A stretch of DNA of 64,000 nucleotides from Jaminaea rosea. Taxonomy: Eukaryota; Basidiomycota; Exobasidiomycetes; Microstromatales. This document shows positions 1 through 9,705 of the stretch, in pieces (position 1 is the first letter of the stretch; each line of letters begins with the position of its first letter). The position numbers and the translations under genes are program-made. The notes under the pieces were generated by a model that saw only the letters and a list, made by a program, of their open reading frames with translations, was not told the origin of the DNA and did not search any database. The DNA lies in the NCBI RefSeq assembly GCF_003144245.1, contig NW_020289986.1, positions 1 through 64,000 of the forward strand. Reading direction: 5' to 3'.

Positions 1-2730
1 CCTGTCTGCCCTATATAGTCGGCGCGCATCCATTCCAATCTCATCTGCGGCCATAGGACCCTGAAAGCACCGCATCCCGTCCGATCTGCGATGGTTGGTA
101 TCAGGAGTCCATACTAGAGGAGAGGGTGCGGTGTGGTCAACCAACTCAGGCCTCTACTGAGCGAGGCCGCTAGGCCGAGCCTTGTCAGTGCATCAGGTGC
201 GCCGGCTGGCGCACCCTCTGGGCGCACAACCGGCCGTTTCTGTCCAACAACCTTTGGGTCAGACCTTCACATGACAGGCTAGCCGAAGCGGCCAAAGTGT
301 AAACCCCAAACCAGAAACTAACCCTAAAACTTCAAAGCACAACTGCACTACGCCTAACCCTACCAAAATTCACCTATGAGGAGGCTTGCCTGTAGGCCGG
401 CCTCACTCAGTGGGGTCTAGTGCTAGTAAGCTTAGCGCCATTTCATGTGCGTAGGTTGAATGGCATTAGTCTCCGCGGAGAACATCTGCGCGGGGCTAGT
501 GTCAATTTAATCTAGGCAGGCTGCGCCAGAATGCTCTCGGTTAAGTACCTATGAGATTTGTATTCGGGCCTTCTAATCATGACTACAAAACACTTCGTAT
601 TCGTAATTAGAGCAAGATGGTGGCGTCTAGCTCAGCTGGTCTAGCGGGAGAGGGCGCGCTCCGTTCTCTGAGCCGCACCTGACCCGGTCAACGGGGCGGA
701 AGGTGGTGCATCCAAGTACAAATCCGCTCTCGAGGATTGTAATCGAAACCAAAGCTGCTTCAACTAGTGCGCAACTCAACTCTCGAAGACATGACAACTC
801 GAGCAAATGTTGAACTCTTCGCGCCTCAGCACCTATTCTTGACCTAGACAAAATCTGAACGAGCTTCAATACACACAGCGTTTCGCACCGCATGATACTA
901 TGTATTCTGTTCGACTTTTTCACGAAGACGCATCTTTTCATTCTCTCTTCTCAATCTCAGACATCTAGACCGGAGCCTTTGATTTCTGCCCAGTCTTCAA
1001 GTCTCAACTCGTCTCGTCCTGTTGTCACAAGGCTGATCACAGTGTCATACCGCTGTGCCTGCTTCGCTCACTTGCCTCCCTTCCCTGCTCCATCCGACTC
1101 GAGCTTCCGCTCAGACTACTACACCTTACTACGAGACCTCCCATACAATGTGACCCATCTCCGGGCCGGTCGCGCTTCCCCTGCTTCGAACGTACTGCGA
1201 GTACGCGCGTGTCTAAGCCGTTCCTCTTTCGCTCGTGCCTGCCAAGCCTCTCACAAAGCATCTCGCAATTCTTTCTCGCCGCTCGCTGGGGTTGACGCAA
1301 CACGTAGAGATAATGAGACAGTGCTGACGGATGGTGGCGGGGCGATGATCTCTGCGATGCCAGCGGCGACGTAGATTGCAGATGGTCGTTGCTTGCAGAG
1401 CGAGTGGAGTGCCGTCACGTGGTGCTAGTGCTGCTGTTGCGATGCGAACGTGGACGGCGGGCCCTTGCGAGCAGAGGCTTGATACGCATTACCGCCCAGC
1501 TGTCCTGGCTAGGTAGACTGCGCCTGCTACAAGATAGCTGCTTCTACGACGAATTGGCGGTGTGACGCCGGAGCGAAGTGGCGATGTAGACGTCGTGCCG
1601 CATCGGACTCGGAATGACAGCTCACAAAGCAGTAGAGCGCTTTGGTCCAGGCGAGAGGGCGCGCAAGAGTCTGGCAAAGCTTGTAGGACCGCTACTCTTT
1701 GGAGGCTCGCCAGCGCGCGCAGACTATATCGTCGCGGTGAGCGTGATGAAGAGGATGGCTGTACGGAGCAGGAGAGCCGTCGATGCCAATGGAGGGGCAG
1801 TTGAAAGAATTTGAGAGCAGCCCGGCCGGCGACCTTAACAGTGTACTGGTGTCCGCTCGACATTATGCTGGCATGACGGCTCGATGTTTCAATGCCGCCA
1901 TGCAGTAGCAGGTAGGACGATAAAGGGAACGAGGCTGCTGACTAGCCGATCGAGCGATACAGCATGTATACGCGAAAGCGCGAGCCTGACGCTATGTCCT
2001 GACGCTATGTCCTGACGCTATGTCCACAAGCTATGTCCTGACGCTATGTCCTGACGCTATGTCCTGACGCTATGTCCTGACGCTATGTCCTGACGCTATG
2101 TCCTGACACTTTGTTCAGAGACTCAGAGACGTCGTTGCAAAGTGCCTAGCCAAGCGGTCAATGCCTAGCGATGGAAACCGACCACTGCCGTCAGTCTCTG
2201 CTTCATTTGCTCTTCTATGCTCTCAGCGAGACTCACCGCGATTGTAAGTCGAACCCCCTTTGCGTAGGCTCATACGCTCTCCCATGGCGCGAGATTGGCT
2301 GCCTGCGTGCCGTCTCGTCCAAAGGCGTAGCGCTGCTCTCCATGTGTTGCTGCGCGAAGCGCCGCGTGGATAATGGGCGAGATGGACGAGGCGCACGAGA
2401 TAGTGCGTGGGTGAAGTCGGATGAAAGGAGGTGAAGGAGCTGGACAGTGCGGACCCCGAATACTGTCGTACGAGGTGAGCGTCGTTAGGATAGCCTTGTG
2501 CAAGGAAGACCTAGTGTTGGAGAGCAACGACGGTCAGCCGCAGCCACAGCCGCCTGTGATTTACCCCGAAAGACTCACCTGATGCACAGAATGCTGATCT
2601 GCTCGCTCTGTCGCGGCTACAAGTGTAGTCCTTGACAGCAACTCTATCAAGCGATGCTTTGCACTCCGTTACCGGGCTGAATTATGCCAACATCGAGCCC
2701 TCGAGCCTCCCTCGCCGTTCCTCCCCGCAC
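1..2730. other. Gene-poor left flank
   Basis: No open frame here has a recognisable domain, a plausible start with splice structure, or sensible composition. The longest forward frame (892-1374) reads as Ser/Arg-rich noise. The stretch holds a perfect 8-bp hairpin (196-215), a 13/14-bp imperfect inverted repeat (156-169 against 398-411), a tRNA-like A-box without a cloverleaf near 629, and a 13-bp minisatellite (1987-2116). It could be intergenic DNA, a decayed repeat or an unrecognised non-coding transcript. Confidence 0.5.
1987..2116. repeat. 13-bp minisatellite, 10 units
   Basis: The unit TGACGCTATGTCC is repeated head to tail ten times. Eight copies are exact; unit 4 (2026-2038) differs at its first bases and unit 10 (2104-2116) is diverged. 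The unit is not a multiple of three and no coding frame supports translation. It is the only clear minisatellite in the window. Confidence 0.95.
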
Positions 2731-3036
2731 CTAATCATCCGCCCTTCTTCTCTGCGATGTCTGCCTGTTCACCTGGTCAATCAGAGTCTGTAGAGGACTC
2801 CTCTCGCTCGCAGCGCCACCTCGACCACCTCTGCCCTCTGCCGCGCTGGCCGTCTGCTCCCCTTGGCCGCCATTGGTTCCCGTCTCTCCACCTGCACGCA
2901 TAATCTCTTTGCGCTTGGCGAGATTGGACTGTTTTGCATAGTAGTAGCCGAAGCCAGCGACGAAGATGAGGGCGGTCCAGCCCAGGAAGATGGGACGTGG
3001 ACGATTCAAGTCGAGTCGGGGCGTTGAGGATGACAT
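2731..3036 (-). CDS. Small single-pass membrane protein (unknown function)
   Basis: A 101-residue protein from a single exon. The ATG at 3036 is the first true ATG in frame; the frame upstream opens only with TTG. A short polar N-terminus ending in an RPRP motif precedes one hydrophobic helix (about residues 14-32). A Lys/Arg-rich juxtamembrane segment and a Gly/Gln-rich soluble tail follow. This layout resembles short fungal proteins of the mitochondrial inner membrane or ER that carry only a domain of unknown function. I do not recognise a specific family with certainty, and assign no function. It is divergent from the RNase III gene, sharing the 3037-3362 promoter. Confidence 0.6.
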   Translation of the reverse strand: MSSSTPRLDLNRPRPIFLGWTALIFVAGFGYYYAKQSNLAKRKEIMRAGGETGTNGGQGEQTASAAEGRGGRGGAASERSPLQTLIDQVNRQTSQRRRADD

Positions 3037-3362
3037 GGCGGCCAGTTGTGAGCGAGATGAATGATGAGGATCACAAGTCAAGAAGCTCCAAATGCGCTGC
3101 TCCTCGCCCGTCGCCCATTAATTGCTCTTCCGCGCCGCGAGTCCAACACGTGCCACGTGGCCTCGTTTCCTTCGCGTCGTGTCAGCTCAGCGTCGCCCGT
3201 GCGAGCGAGGGGTCCACGCATAAGCCGGCATGAGGCGGCGGGCGGAAAGTGAACTGGGCAACGGACAAGGGAGAAAGGCGGAGCTTCTTCTCACTCGACA
3301 TCATTCTACCATTCGCTTGCCCTCTCTATGCTGTCACTAAGGGTTCATACACGTCGCCGACC
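3037..3362. promoter_or_regulatory. Divergent promoter region
   Basis: 326 bp lie between the start of the small membrane protein (-) and the start of the RNase III-domain gene (+). I see no clear TATA box. Both promoters should lie here. Confidence 0.4.
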
Positions 3363-3454
3363 ATGATAGCCGCCTTACGAGCGGGGCAGCGCAACCTCGT
3401 TGGCGTCGACAGGTCCGCCCTTATCGTATGCTGCCGCACCTTATCGACGAAGCC

Positions 3455-3487
<33 letters not shown>

Positions 3488-4763
3488 ATCCTCATCCTCA
3501 TCATCCTCGACCCCGCCCCCGCCTTCATCGTCATCGTCTGCTCAACGACTGCGACCGAAGACGTCGCGACGCATCACAGCCAGTCGGAGGCGCTTCCATG
3601 ACGCTCTCGAAGAGCTCGATCGTTGGAGACGCAAACAAGGCATACTTGGCTACATGAGCAGCCTTCTCAGCGGGACATATCGCAGCACAAGGCCATCGAG
3701 CGAGGCCATAGAAGACCAAGACGAGTCTGAATCGACAGACTTCTTTGACTCCGCAAAGGGGGGCCTGGATCACTGGACATTTGCACACCTCCCGCTACAC
3801 TTCCCCACCGACGCATCTTGGCCGCCTAAGCTTCCCGGTATCGTCGAAAAGTACCCCAACACGCCTGGCGCACCAACTTGGAACAGACCAGCTATAGCCA
3901 AGGTAGCCTTCACCTCGCCTACATATCGGTCGCCCCGCGACCTAGCAGCCCTCGCTCTTGAAGTCCATCGATACGCCCTGCCCCCACGCATTCACGAGGA
4001 AGTCGTTGAGCGTGGCATCACGCGCATCACCTGGCGATCTGCGCTGGGGTTGCGAGGCAGCGAGAGTCCCGAGGAGCTCCTCTGGGCCGCAGAAAAGAAC
4101 GTCCGCCTCGAATACCTGGGGGACGCAATAGCCAGGGAGATAGCAGTCAGACTCGTATTTTCGTTCTTTCCCGATCTCGCCTCGGGAGGGCTCAACACCC
4201 TCGCCTCGCATCTGACGACCAACGATACCTTTGGCTACCTTTACGACTTGGCAGGCATAGAGGCGATGCGCGTCCGTTTGGCTGAAGAGCTGTTACAGGA
4301 AGCCGTAGATCGCGAGGTCAAGAGCATTCAGCTGGAGTCCGACCCGGCGAAAGCCCAACACCAAGTCGATACCAATCTCGCCACTTTGGAGTCCTCAGCA
4401 AAAGCAGACCGCTTCGAGGCCTACTTAGCATACATTCGCATAGCACATGGCGCGAGCGTTGCAGAAGAGTGGTTCGCCAGCCTCGTCCAACCGTGGATCG
4501 ACCGTATAGCCAATCGCGAGACGTGGCCGTCAGAGAAGTCGCTCACTGCTGCAGGGCTGTTGCGGCGCAAGATTCAGGAGAACAAGCTGGCCAAGGAGGC
4601 GACGGAGAGGCAAAAGAAGCTCGACGAGGAGGCGGCAGCGAGACAGAAGAGGAAGGAGGCGAGGTACGCTTCATTTGGGCAGCTGGCTACTGCAGGGAGG
4701 AGTTTGTTGAAAAGGTTGATGGATAGGGATCGTCCCCCGCAGGGTGGGTCGGGGAAGAAGTAG
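3363..4763 (+). CDS. Mitochondrial RNase III-domain protein
   Basis: A 466-residue single-exon protein. The ATG at 3363 gives an N-terminus rich in Ala, Arg and hydroxylated residues and free of acidic residues near the start, as expected for a mitochondrial presequence. Residues about 36-65 are a run of Gln, then Ser, Pro and Ser tracts. The RNase III fold follows: RLEYLGDA gives acidic E250 and D254, and KADRFEAY gives D349 and E352, matching the four metal-binding acids of true RNase III. No double-stranded-RNA-binding domain follows; the C-terminus is a charged helix. RNase III-like proteins of the mitochondrial large ribosomal subunit (mL44, mL57) are the nearest alternatives, but these usually lose catalytic acids. 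It is either a mitoribosomal protein or an active mitochondrial RNase. Confidence 0.72.
3456..3485 (+). repeat. (CAG)10 microsatellite encoding polyglutamine
   Basis: Ten perfect CAG codons encode ten glutamines in the linker between the predicted mitochondrial presequence and the RNase III domain. They are followed at once by serine and proline codon runs. Such a tract is prone to length change. Confidence 0.95.
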
Positions 4764-5252
4764 CTGGGCGTGGTATCCGCACATGGCAGCAACGGCGCTC
4801 ATCGCGCGAGCACACGCTCCGTGTGATATCACGTCTAGTGGCCTCGATATTACTCTGCTTGTTCTACCGTCACGTTCGTCTTGGAACGCAACGAACGTTC
4901 CGCACAGGCACTGCGAGGTTTTGCGGTCGACAAGCTCCTTGACCCCGTCACATCGATCTGGACCCGCAGATAATGTTCCGTTCAGGCACTGCGGTACGCC
5001 CACCGGACGCCCAGTGCACCCGGCGAACATTCCGTCCAGGCACCACGCCCAGTCCCGCGCTTCGTTGCGCTACAGACGACTCTGATCATCGTTGGCAGGG
5101 CCCGGACCGTCTCACCCGTCGCAGCAGTCGGATGGCAATGGTGGCGCCAGATTGGATCAACCAGATCGGCCAGAAGTGGATGCAGACGGCGAGGAGCACT
5201 GTTTCTTTCACCGCTCCTTCTCACCGCATCATACATCATCGAGCGCTGCACG
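4764..5252. other. Intergenic, with degenerate direct repeats
   Basis: 489 bp between two plus-strand genes. No coding signal is seen. It contains three related 24-bp direct repeats (listed separately) and the promoter of the secreted-protein gene. Confidence 0.5.
4894..5049. repeat. Three degenerate 24-bp direct repeats
   Basis: Copies start at 4894, 4972 and 5026. They share the pattern AAYRTTCCGYNCAGGCAC followed by more similar bases. Spacing is 78 and 54 bp. All three are in the same orientation, upstream of the secreted-protein start. Confidence 0.7.
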
Positions 5253-6063
5253 ATGCGTATCCACGCGCTCACCATCATCTTCGCCATCCTTGCCTTCGTG
5301 GCGGGGAGCGACGCTCTGCCCTCGTCACTTCCAGCACCCAACATTTTCGGTTCGCGCGGCATGTCACGCCGCCTTGTCAGCTCGCTTCCTGCCTCTCTGA
5401 TCAACACGTACACGAGCAACAAGGGGAACAGTCCAGCCACTTCTTCGCCTCCCACCGGCGCTACGGAGAGTACGCAGCTCACTGGCGGCAGCAGCGGCAG
5501 CGGCGGCGGCGACGGGGACGTCAACTCCTCTACCAGCTCTGACATCTCCACCAACGCCACCAGCTCGCCGAGCGCAACCGGCCTCGACCCAGCTTTCGTC
5601 ACCGGCGTCTGTCTCAACTGCACCGTCTTTAGCCAGATAGTACAGGGCGAGCCTGCGGGCGGTAATGTTACAACGGTGCGCAGGGCCGTCGGATGTATCG
5701 AGTCACTCGCAGCGCTGTACACGAGGGAGGACGAGTGGACGTGAGTAGTCGCGGCGCAACACGACGATAGCAGGCCACGCTTACGCTCATCTTGCGCTTG
5801 CTTCTTGCCAGGTGGTCAAGGGCACCAGCCTTGCCTTCTCACAAAGCGGGAGTGCCTATCAGGCAACGGGATCCGTCGACTTGCTGGGCGCCCGATACAT
5901 CCCTAATCAGGAAGGTGGATTCGGCAGGGGAGGGTACGATTGCCTCAATGGCGCTGTGAGCTCGTGAGTGGGAGCGAAGATAGCAGCTTTGCGTGCTGGA
6001 CTGACCTGTACTCCTCTTCGCCTCCATAGCTACATACACTGCCCAAGCTGCCAGCAGACGTGA
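5253..6063 (+). CDS. Small secreted cysteine-containing protein
   Basis: Predicted exons are 5253-5740, 5829-5963 and 6030-6063, giving about 218 residues. The N-terminus (MRIHALTIIFAILAFVAG) is a clear signal peptide, with cleavage near residue 21. A Ser/Thr/Gly-rich linker with NSS, NAT and NCT-type N-glycosylation sites follows. The C-terminal region holds six cysteines, including CLNC, GGYDCLNG and a terminal CPSC. Intron 1 uses a GTGAGT donor at 5741. The nearest CAG acceptor breaks the frame, whereas the acceptor ending at 5828 restores a continuous Cys-containing frame, so that was chosen. No family was recognised. The size, secretion signal and even cysteine number fit a wall-associated or effector-like protein, which is inference only. 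Confidence 0.62.
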
Positions 6064-6735
6064 GGCCGGGGAAGGCTTCGCTGTATCTTGGCTGTCTCAC
6101 TGTCGTTGATAGAAGACTCAGGAGCAGCAGTCTTCGCCCAAATTCATGTAGGACAGCCCTGGCCTCACTCTCAGTTCAGCCCTGCTAACCCAACCAAAGG
6201 CCTTTTCTACCACTTTCCACGCAATGTCGGATTGCGGGGAATCACTGCCTCTCCCTCGTCGCTCCTTTGTCCCCATATCCCGCTCCACCGAGCATCAGAA
6301 CAATCTAATTGTCCTTCAGCTTGCACAGACCGCATCCGCATAGGCCCGGGGCCCCAAGGAATTCTGTCTCTTCTCTCTTTTGAAGGCCCGTGCATGTTTT
6401 CACGCTAGGGGAAAGCACGGGCCTCTTCACACTTAACCTCTTGTCCCGAGGCGGAGATTTGATCGAAGGCCGGGGCGGCGACAGCCAGGACGTCGTGGGA
6501 AGAGGTCTGGGCTCAGTGCTCACCTGGGACGAAGGGCACTTCAACGGTTGCGGTCCTAGAGATCGAGACAGGAAGAAGCGGGTCATCGAAGAGGGTCACG
6601 AGTGATCGATGGCGATGTGAGGTCTGGCACGCAACGTTCGTTGCAGCGACGACTGAAAGAGATAAGGACAAGGATCTTTGACTCTTGCGACCGTCTTCTG
6701 CCTTTCAGCATTGCCCTCCTCAAGACTTGCTCAGC
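6064..6735. other. Intergenic, with a strong hairpin
   Basis: 672 bp between the secreted-protein gene and the His-Cys endonuclease gene. No convincing coding frame is seen. It contains a GC-rich near-palindrome around 6343-6354 and a perfect 10-bp inverted repeat at 6384-6424. Confidence 0.5.
6384..6424. repeat. Perfect 10-bp inverted repeat (hairpin)
   Basis: Arms AGGCCCGTGC (6384-6393) and GCACGGGCCT (6415-6424) flank a 21-nt loop. With a 2-nt bulge the stem extends by a further TGAA/TTCA pairing. It lies roughly midway between two co-directional genes and could be a 3' processing or termination structure, a 5' leader hairpin or a palindromic protein-binding site. Confidence 0.8.
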
Positions 6736-8334
6736 ATGGCTCCTTCCACACGCTCACGTCTGCGCTCCCAGCCTCGCTCTGTTTCCCCACGTATGTCCCT
6801 CCAAAACCTCAACCGCTTCGCAAGAGTCTACACCAATCAGCTGCGCGAGCTTCAAAGACACCAGTCGCGATGTGAGCAAGAGTCTGACATCAGTGAAAAT
6901 GTCGGCGCAGACGAGGAAGCCGGGTCTGCGCCTCACAGTGCAACAACGACGTCAACTGCTCTCGCTGCTCGCTCCTCGCAGTCGCACCCAGCTCGCACGG
7001 CAAGAGCTTGGTCGCGGCCTGACTCGCCAGTGGTATTGATTCCCTACATGCCGCCGCCATCGGCATTGCTGCCTTCGCAGCCTCGCGCAGAATCGTCGGT
7101 CCTGTCGTCATCGCCGCATGGGCGTTCGTCAACGGCAGCCTCTGCATTGTCGACGCCGCCGCACGGGTTTGTGCAGGCTGCAAGCTCGCCATCAGTGTAT
7201 CAGTTACGGAAACGCCAGGTGTCGGATCGTCAGAGGCTGGCCGAGCAGCTGATGTCCGATAGCGAGAGCGATACGGAGGACAGTGGGAGCGAATGGAACC
7301 CGATATCCTCGAGGCCAACTTCGCCATATGATGAGGAGGGTGCCTTAATCGAGGCGAACGAGGAGGAAGAAGAGCTTGCAGAACCGGCCGATTGCGACCA
7401 GACCAGCTATAGGCCCAGTCGAACGAGGCCTCCTCAGCCCGATGCGTCGGCCATCATTGCCGCTCAGACGGTAGAGGAGGCAACGCAGCAGCCTGTAGCT
7501 GCTGAAGCCGCAGTGTATAGCCAGGGCAGCTCCCAGAGCAGCTCTCCGACCAGCTCGCCATTGCGAAGGTCCAATCCTGACTCCATTAGGGATGCGTGAG
7601 TCCTCCATTTGTGGGCAAGCGCTGAATAGCTGTCTGACCTCGCTTCCCTGGCCCCTCCTTGCTGCTTGCGCTCCCTCAGCTATCGTCGCCTCGCGGCAAG
7701 AGAAGACCTACTGTGCCTCCGCCTCTGCGAAAAGCGCACGACCGACGACAGCAACTTGCTAGGCTGCGTAGTAGCAAGAACATCGGCTACGTGTGCCTAT
7801 CCAAAGGTCGATCTGCGGGAGTCTCCTGACCAGCATGGCAAATTCTACGGCCACGAGTTCCGACTGACCACTCTGATGCTCATCGCCCAAGGCCGAGTCC
7901 ACGAAGCCCTCGAGACAGTGGAGGGCAAGAAGCACGTCTCCCATCTCTGCCACAACAGGCAGTGCATCCATCCAGACCACCTAGTCGTTGAGTTGCAGTC
8001 TCACAATGAAGCGCGGAATCGGTGCAGAGGCCATACGGATGAGACGACGTGCGATCATGGCCCTCAGAGGTGTTTGCTACCGCATAAGACGCAGTGCGTA
8101 GACCTGGATATGAAGCCAAATTCAGAGGGCACCTTGAAGGCGATCCGCAGAGATCATCGTGCCATTCCGTTATTCAAGTCCATCGTCGAAGCTGACGCGC
8201 GGGCAGCCTTGATCAAGGCGGGGGCGGAGGCGGATGCTGCCAAAGTAAAGAGGCCGAGAGGCAGGCCACCGAAGTCGGGAGTGCCCCAAGGGGTTGAGAG
8301 TCAGATGCACATGGACGTGACCGTGGTTGTATAG
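6736..8334 (+). CDS. His-Me finger (I-PpoI-type His-Cys box) endonuclease-domain protein with AT-hook
   Basis: Two exons (6736-7595 and 7680-8334) encode 504 residues. Residues 1 to about 285 are disordered, rich in Ser, Pro and acidic residues. The C-terminal half carries a His-Cys box aligning with the homing endonuclease I-PpoI. SHLCH holds the general-base His (H375) and zinc ligand C377, with C382 and H387 following and C316 as the likely fourth ligand. N396 sits nine residues after H387, exactly as the metal-binding Asn does in I-PpoI. A second zinc site reads C402, C411, H413, C418. An AT-hook (KRPRGRPPK, 477-485) lies near the C-terminus. It is an ordinary spliced gene, not inside an rDNA intron, so it may be a domesticated or free-standing nuclease. 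Target and role are unknown. Confidence 0.82.
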
Positions 8335-9179
8335 GAGCAGTAGGAGGAGCCAGCTCTGCAGGGTGATGAGAAGAGGAAGGTTGCGGCATTGCCGGCATCG
8401 AGGCGAAAGTCGAGATTGCTGGGACCGTGTAAAAAACAAAGTGTCACCAAGACGTCGAGGGTGTGATCAATTCTGCGGGCGGAGTCGTCCCTTGTCTGTG
8501 TTTCGAGCCCGACTGCCCGGTGCTTCAAAAGTACGTCGTGAACAGAGTTAAGGAAACGAAGGGAGCTGATCCGCGTCTTGGAGGGCGAAGAGGGCCGCCG
8601 CTACCGAGCCTGAAGGCCAGGCTGAGCAAGATGCGCACACGAAAGCATCTCGATCTCTTGTACGACTAGCGTGCGACCGGTAGTGTTTTGATGCATGAGA
8701 GCGGATGACCAAGGTTTAGGTGGTGAAATGAATGGGAGCGGAGAGATGCGCACAATCTGTTTCTCGCTCGCTCGTGTTAATTGGATGACGCGGCACAAAC
8801 CACGTGGCGCGAGGCCTGGTTGCCCATCCTTCTTGTCTATGGCTCTCGTTCATCGTTCAGAGGGATACGGCGATGGCGGCGACGATCTCGTAACGAGACT
8901 GATGCGGCGTGCAAGAAGCGGAAGAGGGGCTGAAATCGAGAATCGGAGGGTGGAACGTTGGTGGCCCCAGCGTTGCAGCCGAAGAGGGCAGCAATGCAGG
9001 CAGGTCAGACTTCATAGTTCTCCCCTCCGCCCTGTGAGCCGTACTCTCTGTTGCAACGATGTCATGGCCACTCGAGTCCCCATAGCAGACGATGGCGAGC
9101 TGTCATACCTTTCTCGGGGTACTCAAAGACTGCAGCGAATGCTCACATGCTTGTCATTCTAGCCAATTAGCAAGGCCAC
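8335..9179. other. Intergenic
   Basis: 845 bp between the 3' ends of the His-Cys endonuclease gene (+) and RUB1 (-). Short frames exist in both directions, but none has a recognisable motif or splice-consistent extension. It probably holds two 3' UTRs. Confidence 0.45.
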
Positions 9180-9705
9180 CTACATGCTACCACCCCTCAG
9201 AGCGAGGACGAGCTGCGTGGCGACGAAGAGGCGGCGTCAACATCGTGAGTTAGTGTTGACGACACCTCCGACTCCCTGATGCCTACTCACATGCAGCACG
9301 GATCCTCCTTCGACGCCGAAATCGACTACGCTCTTCTCATCGTGCCTGCGCGTAGAGTGCCGGAGGAGATACATCAGCTGATCTCCTCGTACTTGAAACA
9401 CGCCTCGGCCGTCTTTACATTTGCTTGCCTCCGAAGATGAGTCGCTGTTGAGCAGGTGGGATCCCTTCCTTCTCTTCTACACGTTCCTTGAGACGTGCCA
9501 CCTTGTCATGTGGACAGGGTGTGAGTGAGCGATTGGTCGCAGCATTTGTGGGCATTTCGCGTCACTAAAGGACTCACCTTATCATTTGGCTCGATGTCTA
9601 GGTCAATCTCGCGGCCTGAGAGCGTTAAGAAGTGTCAGAAGGGGATGTAGGCTGCTTCGCTGGAACGCTGCACTCACCAGTCAGCGTCTTAATTTTGATG
9701 AGCAT
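9180..9705 (-). CDS. RUB1: RUB1/NEDD8 ubiquitin-like modifier
   Basis: Five exons, in minus-strand order 9705-9678, 9615-9578, 9501-9419, 9345-9291 and 9212-9180, encode 78 residues. The protein begins [19 protein letters not shown], contains [17 protein letters not shown] and LIFGGKQM, and ends [10 protein letters not shown]. Ala before LRGG (position 72) is the hallmark that separates NEDD8/Rub1 from ubiquitin. The two residues after Gly-Gly must be removed by a processing hydrolase before E1 (Ula1-Uba3) activation. Rub1 is conjugated to cullins and activates SCF-type ubiquitin ligases. All introns have GT-AG ends and are about 62-78 nt. It shares a 260-bp divergent promoter with USO1. Confidence 0.95.

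Noticed and set aside
318-362. Two CTAACCCTA-like telomere-repeat-like words
   Set aside because: Only two copies 35 bp apart, no tandem array; consistent with chance.
622-735. tRNA-like A-box (TAGCTCAGCTGG) with a weak downstream B-box
   Set aside because: D-stem and acceptor stem do not pair and no TTCGA-type B-box is present; at best a worn tRNA-derived relic.
892-1374. 160-codon forward frame with a hydrophobic start
   Set aside because: Composition is random-like after the start, with no motif and no splice-supported extension.
8695-9162. 155-codon forward frame downstream of the His-Cys nuclease gene
   Set aside because: No homology signal or motif; Arg/Ser-rich noise.
9290-9440. Forward frame resembling part of a spliced gene ([13 protein letters not shown])
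   Set aside because: It is the antisense of RUB1 exons 3-4, which match NEDD8 in every frame and intron.
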